Of a DNA stretch of 64,000 bases, positions 46,901 through 56,800 are shown piece after piece. Position numbers and translations under genes: made by a program. A model generated the notes under the pieces. It saw only the letters and a list, made by a program, of their open reading frames with translations. It had not been told where the DNA came from and did no database searches. Where the stretch lies: assembly GCF_027580225.2 (NCBI RefSeq), contig NC_073358.2, forward strand, positions 6,267,501-6,331,500. The letters are read 5' to 3'. The stretch's first letter is position 1. Each line of letters begins with the position of its first letter. The DNA is from Misgurnus anguillicaudatus (Eukaryota; Chordata; Actinopteri; Cypriniformes; Cobitidae).

Positions 46901-49574
46901 AATGTTATAAAAATATGAAATAGGAATATGAGTTAGTTATATATATACATAAATGTGAATAATGAATGTTTATTGTGATTTGTACTTTTGTCGAATAACT
47001 CATAATGTGTTGAATGAGAACGATGTTGCTGTCAGGTGGAAGTGTCACATTCATGCGATAAGCTTTTCATACGTTTTTTTAAGGAGATACTAAATAATAA
47101 ACTATAATAAATTTGTATATTTAGAGTGCTGCGGGGATGATGTATTTTTGTAGGTCAACCCTAGACTTTTGGATTTAGTGCAAAAAAATAAGCACTTACA
47201 TGTTTTGTCCAACAAGTTCATCTTCACAGATAAATACAAATGTTACGAATTTTAAGGGGTAAATGCGTTTACTAGAAATATAAAAAGCTGAATTTTGACT
47301 TTAAATTTCATAAAAGTTGAGTTCATCTGTGAAGACTAACTTGTTGGACAAAGTGTCATAAACTTTTGTTAAACATAGAGCTTATTTTTTGCGATAATCC
47401 AAAAATCTATGGGATTATACAAAAGTCTATGGGATTATACAAAAGTCTATGGGATTATACAAAAGTCTATGGGATTATACAAAAGTCTATGGGATTATAC
47501 AAAAGTCTATGGGTAATATAGAATCAGTCTGGATCTCTCCCAAGGGTTTTTTTCAGGCCCTAGGACTTTTCGCCCACAGGGTTTTTCTCCTAGGGGGTTT
47601 ATTCAACCACTGGAGAGTCTGCTGTCATTGGTTTAACTTAAGACCCATACGTTACATTTTTACTACGCTCGCTTGTATGGTTAATCTCGCTGCATTCTGT
47701 GCTGCTTATGTTTTATGATTTGTCTGTGTTTTTTTCCTGTGTCTATTAATGTAAAGCTGCTTTGAAAAAATTAAACAATTGTGAAAAGTGCTATATAAAT
47801 AAAATTGATTGAATCGAATTGAATTGAATTGAATAAAATGAATGGGCTTTTTCGCAAGAGAACCATCCTAACCAACTTCCGGGATAGCCAGCCTGATCTG
47901 ACGAGAAATCGTACATATTTTACGAAACCCCACCCTTAACCCGCACCTAACCCCATCACAGGTGTCAAGGCAAATCATATCAAAACTTAATGAATTAATA
48001 TGAATTAGCCAAGGTAGTCACAACGTCCAAAATTAGTCGCAGATTGAGTTCCACACGAGCGGATTTGTAATTTGCAACAAAAATATTGCAAACGTAAAAT
48101 TGAGCAAATTAACATGCTGCTTTCCCTGTAAAAAAAACTTTGCTGCCTTAATATTTTTTGTTAAATCAACTCAGATTTACAAGTCATGTTAACAGAGATG
48201 AGTTGTCACAGCTTATAAAATATAGTTGAGAAAAGTCAACTTAATTTTATAAGTTATAACAACTCACCTGTAGTTATAATAACAACTCATCTCTAGTCAA
48301 GATAAATAATAATAAGTTAAAATGACTTCCGAGTTGATTCAACAAAAAATGTTGAGGCATTTTTTAAGGTATTTTTTACAGTGTGGTTCCGCTTCTGTAT
48401 GTGTCTGGCAACCCAAGAGGGGGAATGGAAAAATATCTTCAATATTTTGAATTTATACTGCGGTACCAAGTTCAACCACTGTGTCAACGTGATCTCACAA
48501 AGTTCCGTGGGATAGTCACAAAATGCTTCGCTAATTTTTCTGTGGCATTCCCACGGATCTCCGCATTTTGCCGTGGCCCTGCTACGGACTGTCTTTTTTC
48601 GTGTCATTCTCACGGATCGGTCACTCAACTGCCCTTACCATACTCAAACCATTTTCGCTTCGATTTAGGGTTAGATTTAGTGTTTGCGTTAGTATGTCAC
48701 TTTAAGTATTGGTTTATACTATTTTTTCAGATTTATTCTTTTATATTTTCTAAACTTTAAACAATTGTCGCCTGGGGTTGGGGTTAGAGTTGGATTTGGA
48801 TAAGGATGTCATTTCATGTAAATCTAACCCTAAACCGAAGCGACAATGGTAAGAAAAAAGGACAAAACAGTTGAGTAACCAATCCGTGAGAATGCTACAG
48901 AAAAATGAGCAAAAAAATCTGTGACTATCTCATGGAAATTCGTAAGATCAGGCATACAACTCCTCAGTCAAAATTACTGTCAAAATTAAAATATCAAGAT
49001 TATATTTTCACAAAATGTTCTTTACATTATGTAGGATGATTTTATAGAAAAACAGCAAATTACCAAAAATTAGTTCACAGACTGGGGGTCACATATATAT
49101 AGACTGTCAAAAATAAAGGTATAAACACTGTCACTGAGATAGTAAGGTACCATTTAATATGTATCTTTGAAGCCTATTTGAGATACTAATATGAGATACA
49201 AAGTTGTACTTTTTGAAAGAGTACCGCCGCCCCAGTGACAGCTTTTGTACCTTTTTCTGATAGTTTATAATAAAAATAAAATAGGAAATGTGTGGACATG
49301 GAAATGACAAATCTAGATAATGATTAAAGATTCAGAAATGATTATTGAAACATTTATACGAAAGGGGAATAAATGTGGTTTTGTTTTTAAAAAACATTGT
49401 CGGACATGGGCAGAAATCCAATATTTACACAGAAAAAAACACTAAGAATAATAATGCGAAAATATACAGAAATCACAGATTTTTTTAAATAAAAGCTAAA
49501 ATGCACTTACTTTGTACAGAGCACACACAGACCGCCAGCAGTGACATCAGTCGGATCACTGCATTTGTTTTCAT
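40804..49574 (-). CDS. upk3l: Uroplakin-3-like protein (upk3l / UPK3BL1-like), complete, 6 exons
   Basis: Single-pass membrane glycoprotein of the uroplakin-3 family, which form plaques with partner tetraspanins at the apical surface of urinary-type epithelia. Exons on the minus strand: 49511-49574, 45446-45583, 44793-45024, 41895-41971, 41406-41535 and 40804-40981. They total 819 nt and encode 272 aa. Residues 1 to about 21 form a signal peptide (MKTNAVIRLMSLLAVCVCSV). The lumenal part has five N-glycosylation sequons (NNT, NAS, NGS, NIT, NIS) and the family pattern FKYLLVN. GRSAAMVVITAIL leads into one membrane segment, about residues 186-213. The short cytoplasmic tail has YDNPAYEM. All phases join. 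The best match is uroplakin 3b-like; upk3b cannot be fully excluded. It sits between prkrip1 and rasa4, as in mammals. Confidence 0.85.
41129..41349. mobile_element. 221-bp TTAA-flanked MITE
   Basis: TTAAAGGCAGGGTGCATGAT at the left and ATCATGCACCCCGCCTTTAA at the right, TTAA on both ends. Lies in upk3l intron 5; a split copy is at 18 kb. Confidence 0.75.
41406..41535 (-). CDS. upk3l: upk3l exon 5 (transmembrane)
   Basis: 130 nt encoding QNYQNISGAFAGRSAAMVVI, then TAILCAAVGLLLLLFFIMLC and VV. Donor GTGAGT. It leaves two bases (TG) to be completed by exon 6. Confidence 0.87.
41590..41868. repeat. GTACC-rich MITE copy in upk3l intron 4
   Basis: TTCTGTCGCTGGGGCGGTAC near the left and GTACCACCCCAGCGACAGAA near the right are inverted. 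The interior has many TTTTGTACC motifs. Confidence 0.7.
41895..41971 (-). CDS. upk3l: upk3l exon 4
   Basis: 77 nt encoding FKYLLVNGSSIITTTNWSQN and ITLAT. FKYLLVN matches the uroplakin-3 FKYVLVN pattern. Acceptor CAG, donor GTAAGA. Confidence 0.87.
42300..42729. mobile_element. MITE with GCTGCGTCYGAARCCGC ends
   Basis: GCTGCGTCTGAAGCCGC at the left, GGCGGTTTCGGACGCAGC at the right. About 430 bp in upk3l intron 3. Confidence 0.65.
42808..43516. mobile_element. MITE with GCTGCGTCCGAAAA ends
   Basis: GCTGCGTCCGAAAATC at the left and GTTTTCGGACGCAGC at the right. The ends are related to the neighbour at 42300-42729. Open frames inside have no protein character. Confidence 0.65.
43521..44189. 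mobile_element. MITE with GGCTGTGTCCCAATTCAA ends
   Basis: GGCTGTGTCCCAATTCAAAG at the left, CCTTGAATTGGGACACAGC at the right. The third of three adjacent elements with GCTGYGTCC-type ends. Confidence 0.7.
44297..44378. repeat. Short inverted repeat GGGTGACCATACGTACCATT
   Basis: About 80 bp: GGTGACCATACG..ATTTTTCCC pairs with GGGAAAAATGGTCATCGTATGGTC-like sequence on the right. It would fold as a hairpin. Confidence 0.6.
44486..44702. repeat. Diverged GTACC-family MITE in upk3l intron 3
   Basis: TGTCAAAAAATGGTCCCTTG at the left and ATTTCTTTGGACAGTG at the right, with ACATATTAG-type interior motifs. Confidence 0.5.
44793..45024 (-). CDS. upk3l: upk3l exon 3
   Basis: 232 nt encoding TSTFDADLTNSNILSLSPYP and on to GADGNCGTVNCNGALPTGSI. 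Acceptor TAG, donor GTAAGA. This is the main lumenal part, with five cysteines outside the leader. Confidence 0.85.
45146..45348. repeat. Diverged GTACC-family MITE in upk3l intron 2
   Basis: CACTGTCAGAAATAAAGGAT at the left and GTTTTTCTGACAGTG at the right. Confidence 0.55.
45446..45583 (-). CDS. upk3l: upk3l exon 2
   Basis: 138 nt encoding QTPEVTPADLQAKITTNSVI, then LKQPHCYFNNTCPSCDIWLV and PSLSS. Acceptor CAG, donor GTAAAA. The cysteines and NNT sequon suit a lumenal domain. Confidence 0.85.
46261..46923 (+). pseudogene. Non-LTR retrotransposon reverse transcriptase, C-terminal remnant
   Basis: Two pieces in one register (46261-46617 and 46636-46923) are separated by an in-frame TAA. The first reads NEIKFLGVIIDNKVNWKSHI, then LYCSLVLPYFTYCVEIWGNN, typical of the thumb region after the RT catalytic core. 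The second reads LQTVQILYRAKCNDLPQNVQ and ends GVKLWNNLNEKLKKC, typical of the C-terminus. 5'-truncated, as usual for LINEs. Clade not assigned. Lies in upk3l intron 1. Confidence 0.85.
47155..47412. repeat. Inverted-repeat unit with TTGTCCAACAAGTTCATCTT arms
   Basis: CCAACAAGTTCATCTTCACAG at about 47210 is inverted at about 47325 as CTGTGAAGACTAACTTGTTGG. It runs directly into the 20-bp tandem array. Confidence 0.6.
47402..47519. repeat. 20-bp tandem repeat, about 6 copies
   Basis: Unit TCTATGGGATTATACAAAAG, nearly identical copies, probably a recent expansion. Confidence 0.95.
47534..47834 (+). mobile_element. 5'-truncated retrotransposon tail ending in (TTGAA)n
   Basis: Same family as 9171-9588: CTCCCAAGGGTTTTTTTC, TTGGTTTAACTTAAGACC, TAAAGCTGCTTTGAAA and a tail of ATTGAATTGAATTGA. 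Confidence 0.6.
48125..48384. repeat. MITE with CCTGTAAAAAA / TTTTTTACAGTG ends
   Basis: Related to 38531-39024; interior has TAAATCAACTCAGATTT and ACAACTCATCTCT motifs. Confidence 0.6.
48488..48955. repeat. Element with GATCTCACAAAGTTCCGTGG-like inverted ends
   Basis: The left end (GTTCCGTGGGATAGTCACA) and the right end (TGTGACTATCTCATGGAAAT) are inverted. The central part (TAACCCTAAACCGAAGCGAC) also occurs at 30960-31070. Confidence 0.55.
49101..49270. repeat. GTACC-family MITE in upk3l intron 1
   Basis: ACTGTCAAAAATAAAGGTA at the left and GTACCTTTTTCTGATAGT at the right. Confidence 0.6.
49511..49574 (-). CDS. upk3l: upk3l exon 1 (signal peptide)
   Basis: ATG at 49574 with A at -3. Encodes MKTNAVIRLMSLLAVCVCSV and Q, ending before a GTAAGT donor. 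Confidence 0.82.
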
Positions 49575-51589
49575 CTTTTAGATTATGTTTCTTATTAGTA
49601 ATAAAATCCAGAACAAGATCAAATCGTGTTGTCACAATATCCCAGGCATATGCTCATAAACTCCAAATCAAGAGAAGTTAAAGAGAGGGAGGACTCTCGT
49701 GAGGGTGTGAACCCCAGGTAGAAACTAGGAGGTGCTTTGGGCATAACAAAGTATCATGACATGCCAAAGCAAAGTTACCATGCAACCCACCAATGTTTTG
49801 AATCATTAAAAAACACTTTCCAATGCTGCGGGAAACGCTTTCATTTATAGCGGTCTTACGGCATACCAAGATGCCCATGCACAACATGCAATCGGACACC
49901 TTAATGGAAAGTAAAAGAGATGACTAATGTAAAGTCAACAATCCTCTGTATACTGTTCACTTCATTCCCACCAAACAAACACATAGCGAGACTCACCTCA
50001 GAACAGGAATATAAGCCGGGGTGTGGAGTACAAAAAAAATCCAGTATTATCAGTCAAATGCAATTAAGACAAAACACACACAGTCACTGATGTTATTTAC
50101 AGTACAAATGTATCCCTCAATAACCATTTACATTTTTATTATTAATGTTGGTTTACTTTGAAGTATTCTTGGAACTGCTTCTGAAATCAAGAAATTGCGT
50201 TTGCCAGATGTTAAACCAGCTTAACCAGACCTGCTTAGACCTAAAATATATAAACAGTCTAAAAAAAAGTCTATTTTCATTATTTTCACTCTCTTTATGA
50301 GATGACTAAAGACTGTATGTGAATATGTGAGGCACAAAACAAACATCATAGACAAAGACTAGAAGGGTGAGTTGAGATTGTGACGTAATGAAAATCAAAC
50401 AATATCCAAAATCCTATTGTAGTGAATCAGACTTGAAACTATTGACAGGATTAAGTGATTTGTAATGCAGGGTGGAGGGTACGGTATACAGTCAATTAAA
50501 GAATTCATTGAGGTATTTGTGAGTCATTACAAAGTCGGTTTATTATAGGATGAGACTTTTACATTTTTCAAATGCTGAATCACTGCCATTGTGTTTTGTC
50601 TTAATTGTATTTTTTAAATACAGAAAGAAGTATAAGAGCAAAAGACCTCCAGAAAACTAGGGGATCATGATTCGGGCTGCTTTAAGGTCTAGTTTTGTAT
50701 GAAGAAATGATGTGCAATTCTTATAAGAAGCTATAAAAATGTACAGATATGTATACATTTTGTATCACTATAATATGCACTCTTTGGTACCAAAATGTAC
50801 CGTTAAGGTACTTATATGCAGTATGTACCTTTAGGGCAGCGTTTCTCAAAGGGTGGGGCGGGCCCCACTGGTGGGAATAGGAACATAGTTGGGCGTGACA
50901 AACGGGAGGAAATTGTGTCATTTTTGTGATCTCCATTCCTTTATTTTTATATTTATACCATTTATTGACACATATAAACATACGCCTTATTTAAAACAAC
51001 ATTAGACTGTGAAGAAAATGGCAAGTAGAACAATAGCCTACAAGGATGAATTAACATCGAAATGTTGAGGCGGAAACAAAAAATGTTATGTGGAGAGGCG
51101 GTATAGGCGGTAGCAGGTATAAAAGTTAACAATGGATAAGTTTGTGACACAAAATGAAAAGAAAACTTTCAGCACAAGCTGAGAAAACCAAGACAGTGGA
51201 CCTAATTAAAAAAGATCCTATTTTTACGAACAGTTACTAATTTTTACAGTAGTTTACCATTATTTAAAATTATAATTAAAACTTTGTAAGTGCTCCTATT
51301 TCATTGCTAAAAAACAAGGTTATTTTGTGTATTTGGTATAATACAATGTGCTTGCTTGGTTTATAGTTCAAAAACACATTATTTTACACATACTGTTCAT
51401 TATTGTAGCTCCAGATTTCACTGTCTTCCTGAAAGGCACTGATTTTGTACAAAGCTCTGTGTCACTGATTGGCTAGCTAATCTGTACGTTGTGATTGGCC
51501 TGAATACCTCTGACGTCAGCCGGAAATGTGACGCTCCTTACCATGTTTGAAAGATTTGTTCACAATGCAATGCTAACAGGAGTTACACA

Positions 51590-51792
51590 AGTTGGCTAAT
51601 TCGGATTAATTCATAAGACCACATTCTTAGGTTTTTGTACGATTTGCCTTAACCCCTGTGACGTTGGGGTTAGGGGTTGGGTTTCGTTGTTGTTTTTTTA
51701 TGAGAATTGTACGTTTTTGCATGATTAACTTCGTATGAATTCATACGAATTAGCCAACTCGTAAAATATGTACGAATTCTCGTGAAATCAGG
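51590..51792. repeat. MITE with AAATATGTACGAATTCTCGT end, nested in the hAT
   Basis: Same family as 24697-24936; arms GTTGGCTAATTCGGATTAAT and ATTCATACGAATTAGCCAAC. Confidence 0.65.
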
Positions 51793-52391
51793 CTATGTCA
51801 TGTCGGTCTTGTCTATGTCAACAAGCCCAGGAAGTAGCTGTTGCCTACAATCCGTGTATTTGTTGTAGTCCAAGAAAAGAGATTTTTGTTGGAGACGATA
51901 ACTCGCATCATCGTTTACTTTGGGGTTTGTACCTTTTGCATATCGTTAACGTATTAATACACACTCACACACCAAAGGAAATGTGTGAAGACGTGAATCG
52001 GACCATGAGCTCTTTAAGGATTATGTCATTAATGACAAAATAAAGAAAATCAATGTTTTTATACAGGAAATCCTATATAATTAATACAGTATTTTTTCTG
52101 AAATTAAATACAAATTCATATAAAATGTACATTAAAAATCTGTAAATAAATGTGTAGTTCGTTATATTAAAAGTATGAGAGGTTCTAGAAAGCTTTGTGT
52201 TGTCCAATGCATCATGGCATAGTGGTTGGAGAGACTTTTAAAGAAAAAAATCTGTAAAATTATTATTTTTGGATATTGTTTTGGCAGCCACTGCTGCCAG
52301 TCTTTTGACCGTTTTTTTTACAGTGAACCAAAATGTCAGCCGAAAAGAAAGTATTATGACTTTTTTCAGGGACAAAATGCAAACACAGTTG

Positions 52392-52808
52392 GGTGATTCT
52401 CACGAAATCCAGACTTAAAAGGCGTCCAGCATGAGATTTTTTTTAAAAAGCCCTCGAAGCCCATTTTTTTGCACATATAAGATTAAGGCCTGAACTTACT
52501 ATAACCATTATTTTTAGAGGATTTAAAATATTTCCTATAAAATTATTTTAAGCATGTTTATTTTTTTTTTATTTTTTAATTATAAATATTTCCATGTCAA
52601 AGAACCCAAATCCAGTCATGAACACATTGCGGTAACGAAAATGCGGAAAAAACAACAAAATTTGTCTGTATGATGACATTTGAAATCATGTGCAAAATAG
52701 TACATAAAGAGATGTTTGTAAGTGTATGCTTCCTATTTTGATAGCATTTACTTCTTTATCAAAATGTTTCATGACACCTCATAAGTCTAATTTCGCGAGA
52801 ATCACCCG
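52392..52808. repeat. MITE with GGGTGATTCTCACGAAAT ends, nested in the hAT
   Basis: GGGTGATTCTCACGAAATCC at the left and ATTTCGCGAGAATCACCC at the right. Confidence 0.75.
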
Positions 52809-53031
52809 CTTGCATTATTATTTACTTTTAAACAAAGTCTTAATTCATTCAAAGTGATAATACTTTTGCATGTTTATTTTCCCTATTGAAAGTTTTTAAT
52901 GCTGTTATGTTTAAAAATATGAAGTGATTAAATACATTTCAACAGTTAAACTAAAAGCCTAACTGGTTAGATTGGTAACAGGTGGGGCTCTACACAATAC
53001 TATAACACAAAAGTGGGGATACAGGGCTCCA

Positions 53032-53328
53032 GATTTTGCCACCAACATTTAGAGTGTGCCACTGAGTATTACATCCAGTCGCACATGTGCAACCAGTAAA
53101 TTTGACCTTTTTTTTGTGATGTGACACTGAATTTGAAACAGCACATTATACTTTCTGCATCTATAATGACAGTATTTATTAGTAATACAGTGGAAATGAG
53201 TAGGAATGTGAATATTTGGTTAGCATGTTGATTTACAGTGTGTGCCCCTAAATTTTCTGGTTGCGCCCCTAAAATTTTCATTTGGGGGCCACTGTGCTCC
53301 TAGTGAAAAAAGTTAGTCTGGAGCCCTG
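53032..53328. repeat. Unit with CAGGGCTCCAGA / TCTGGAGCCCTG ends, nested in the hAT
   Basis: Perfect 12-bp inverted ends enclose 297 bp; form is hAT-like. Confidence 0.7.
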
Positions 53329-53506
53329 GAATGGCTAAAAAAGTTTAAGAAACACTGCTTTAGGGTAATAATATGCACTCTTTGGTACAAAAATGTCCTG
53401 TTGAGGTACAGTACTATATGCACATACCGGTATGTACCTCTTCCACAAGCTGTGTAATGACCTTTTTTAATTAAATAAATGCCAAGCACAACTATTTGCT
53501 TTGTTC

Positions 53507-53512
53507 TTTATT
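53507..53512 (-). terminator. Poly(A) signal AATAAA of prkrip1
   Basis: TTTATT on the plus strand, about 240 bp past the prkrip1 stop codon, a normal distance. Confidence 0.5.
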
Positions 53513-53750
53513 AAAAAAACGTATTTACAACAGAAAAGGCTCCGGGTTGAACCTAATTACATCATCATGAACAACCAAATGTAAAAATAAAAAACAGCCT
53601 TTTAAATGTTCAACTTCTGACACATGCTTCTGAAACCACAGAGCTGAAATCTGTAGTATTTATGCACACACTTCAGTAAATGAATCTGGTGTCATAAAGA
53701 CGTCTGATGGACACTTCAGTGATCGCAGTCTGTGACCGCCTCACGCGCCG

Positions 53751-53845
53751 TCACCTCCGCCCCATGATAAAGCTGGGCACCTCAGCATCATCTTCTTTCT
53801 CTTCTGCTTCAGATGGAGATGATGCTGCCGACGACTCAGAGTCTC
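53751..53845 (-). CDS. prkrip1: prkrip1 exon 6 (acidic tail and stop)
   Basis: 95 nt, [20 protein letters not shown] then [10 protein letters not shown] and TGA at 53751-53753. The VPSFxMGR ending is conserved with mammals. Confidence 0.93.
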
Positions 53846-56800
53846 CTGAAACAGACATGAATATATTCATCCCGTCATCATCATAACATCAAAGATGAAA
53901 GCTATGATGATTAAATTGAATACTTAACCTTTATTAATCTCATTATTTATTTATATATAACTTATTGAATGTACATTCATTTTATGGGTACCATATTAAA
54001 CATGGGAAACAGTAATATGATGTATATCAAAATCATCTCTAACCTTCTTCTTTCTGGCTCTCCATCTTGGCTTTCTTTGCCATCAGCTTCTTTTGTTTCA
54101 ACTTTTCTCTTAAAAGACAAAAAAAGAATATTTGTAATTGAGAAACAAAATAAAAGTCCTGCTCGTACTGTCATTATAAAGTGCTCTAGTGATTTAAAAT
54201 AACATAAATGTACTGTTTTGCAAACCTTTTCTTTCTGCGTTTGGCTGTTCTTTCTTCAGCAGCCTTTTGATTTTCTTTCACCTTCTCAATGTAATCTTCA
54301 TCCAGCTTTTGCTGTAAGAGAAAAAGGTAGCATAAGTATATTTACACAAGAATCACAACTGTTGAAAACAATAGTTCACAACACAGTTTATAGAGGCTGC
54401 ACCCCTTGACGTCCAGGGCAGAACAATGCCATTATAGCTCGGAGGCAACACCCAAATTCGGTCATTTATGTGCTACAAATCAGCAAAGAAGGAACATTTT
54501 CTAAAATGTACACATGTCTTGTAGAGAATCTTGTAGTGAATTTTATTGTTGTCTTTTGTTTGCACACGTGCACTTTATGTGGCTAGGTTAAATTTTTACT
54601 TTTTAGAATTTTTTTAAGATGTCAAATAAATCTTTGGTGTCCCCAGAGTACATATGTAAAGTTTTAGCTCAAAATACCATATAGATAATTTATTATAGCA
54701 TCTTAAAATGTCCACTTTGTAGGTGTAAGCAAAAAATGTGCTGTACACCGAAAAAAATTATTCATTGAATTAAATCTATTTAAGGTAAGGTAAGTGGTTG
54801 CAATTAATTTATTTAAGCTACATTTAAACAAAAAATATTAGTAACGTAAAATGAAATATAAAACTTTTGTTTAAATGTAGCTTAAATACATTGATTGCAA
54901 CCACTTACCTTAAAAAAATTTATTAAATTCAATGAATAATTTTTTTCAGTGTATTTGGGTGAATCCTTTAAATGGTAATGAGCTGATCTCTGCACTAAAT
55001 GGCAGTGCCATGGTTGGATTGTGCATATTAAGGGGCCGTATAATCCCCTTCTGACATCACAAGGGGAGACAAATTTTAAGGACCTATTATTTCCACATGC
55101 TATTCCAAAAGCTTATCTTTTCCAGATTTTCTAGGTTGATAAAAGCACTGGGGACCCAATTATAGCACTTAAACATGGAAAAAGTCAGATTTTCATGATA
55201 TGTCCCCTTTAATGTAGTTCATTGTCTGTATGTAGCACCATGGGGTGCTGTACTGCACTGCTATATGCTTAAAATAACAAAAAAGCTTCTTGAATGATCA
55301 TGTATTAAGAATGCACACCAGTGCTGTGTGCTTAACTAAAGCATATGCATCGCAAAGATGCTTAAAATGGATGATCCAAAAAAAATGTAAGAAACCTACT
55401 TTATCAGACATTCGTTCCAGAAAGTCTTGTCTCTGATATTCACGGCGACGCAGGTGTCTATACACGTGAAATTCACCACTGCCGGCTCCAGCACTTGAAC
55501 CTGAAGGCAGAAAACAACACACAACACGTTGTAATACAAAACATTTTCTGAAAATTGAAGATCATTATAATGCACACATGTACAGGGGTAAGATTAAAAA
55601 AATATATAATAAATTGCCCTGTTTTCTATCTTTTTTTTCTTATTTCTCATTTTTTCTTTAAAGTTCTTTCTGTAAGGTGCTTTACAACAAGAAATGCAAC
55701 ACTACAGATATAAATTGGAACTGACACAGTTTATTATACTGTTATAATTTATTTGGTATTAATTAAAGAGCCACACAGATCCAAAATCGAAACTAACCTT
55801 TATTGTGTGTCATGTAGCTGTACATCAATGTAAACATTAACAATGTGAAAAGTGCACGATTAATAAAGTTATTGGCTTCTAAAGCAAGGAGTCGACTCTG
55901 AATCGCTGAAACGAGTCGTTATAGGGAGTGAGTCTTCTTCCTGATATTTGCCACGTCACATGAACGCATCCACGTCACATGAGATACTAATCTCCGCCTA
56001 CAGCCTTTCCCGCGGGAGAAAGAAAACTATGACCCGCCCACAGCTAGTTAGTGTGTGTAAACATCAGCTCACGCTGTGTTTTCAGTTTTTGTTGTTTTCA
56101 CTAAAGGAGACTTTTTCAAGTAGGGATATAGCCTACTAAAAATGTCTTGCTGTGAAGAATCAGTGGTTGAAATTAATTTTTAATGGAGGGATTTAGACGT
56201 TTGGCAATGAAAGATGGTTCAGTACCCACTTCATTTGGAACAACATGCGTCTCCTAACCACAACCTGTAAGTATGATTATAGCTACATACTTGCTTAAAT
56301 GAGTGTAAAATGTCTACCATCATTTTTATTGCTTGGATTAATGATGAATGATGTCGCTGTCAAAGAGTCACGTTAGCAAACGGCTAGCGCATGCTCATTA
56401 ACGGTTTTGCTATGACCCGGTTAGCTTACATAAATGCTTAAATGAGTGTAAAATTGTAAGTTTCGATCGTCGTTTGTATTGCTTGGATTAATGATGAATG
56501 ATGTCGTTGTTTAAACTGTTAATTTACTGTCAGAGAGTCACGTTAGCAAACGGCTAACGCATGCTATGCTCACTCACGGTTTTGCTATGACCCGGTTAGT
56601 TTACATAAATGCTTAAATGAGTGTAAAATGTTAGTTTCTATCGTCGTTGTTATTGCCTGGATTAATGATGAATGATGTGTATTGATGTTGACAATGTCTT
56701 CTCAGTAAATCAGGTTAGCACGAGGTCAATACATGTTGCACTATTGTTGGTCTGTGCCACTGATCTGTGGTCTGTGCTACTGATCTGTGATCTGTGCAAA

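Larger units (their letters stand above)
50837..53357 (+). mobile_element. hAT-type transposon, non-functional, exact 8-bp duplication
   Basis: CTTTAGGG at 50829-50836 and again at 53358-53365 flanks a 2521-bp unit. It starts CAGCGTTTCTCAAAGGGTGG and ends GTTTAAGAAACACTG, the CAG..CTG terminal form of hAT. At 51131 a short frame MDKFVTQNEKKTFSTS followed by a stop looks like a decayed hAT transposase start. Other insertions fill the rest: 51590-51792, 52392-52808 and 53032-53328. Confidence 0.8.
50732..53445. repeat. GTACC-family MITE split by a hAT element
   Basis: The left piece 50732-50836 and right piece 53358-53445 share TAATATGCACTCTTTGGTAC and AAAATGTACC motifs. They are separated by the 2.5-kb hAT insertion. 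Confidence 0.65.

Noticed and set aside
47402..47519. CRISPR-like regular repeat
   Set aside because: A head-to-tail 20-bp tandem repeat without spacers, in a vertebrate genome.
48383..48760. 125-residue plus-strand frame
   Set aside because: Lies mainly in an inverted-repeat element with no protein similarity that I can see.
53977..54174. 65-residue minus-strand frame over prkrip1 exon 5
   Set aside because: Out of register with the spliced message. The correct reading is [14 protein letters not shown].
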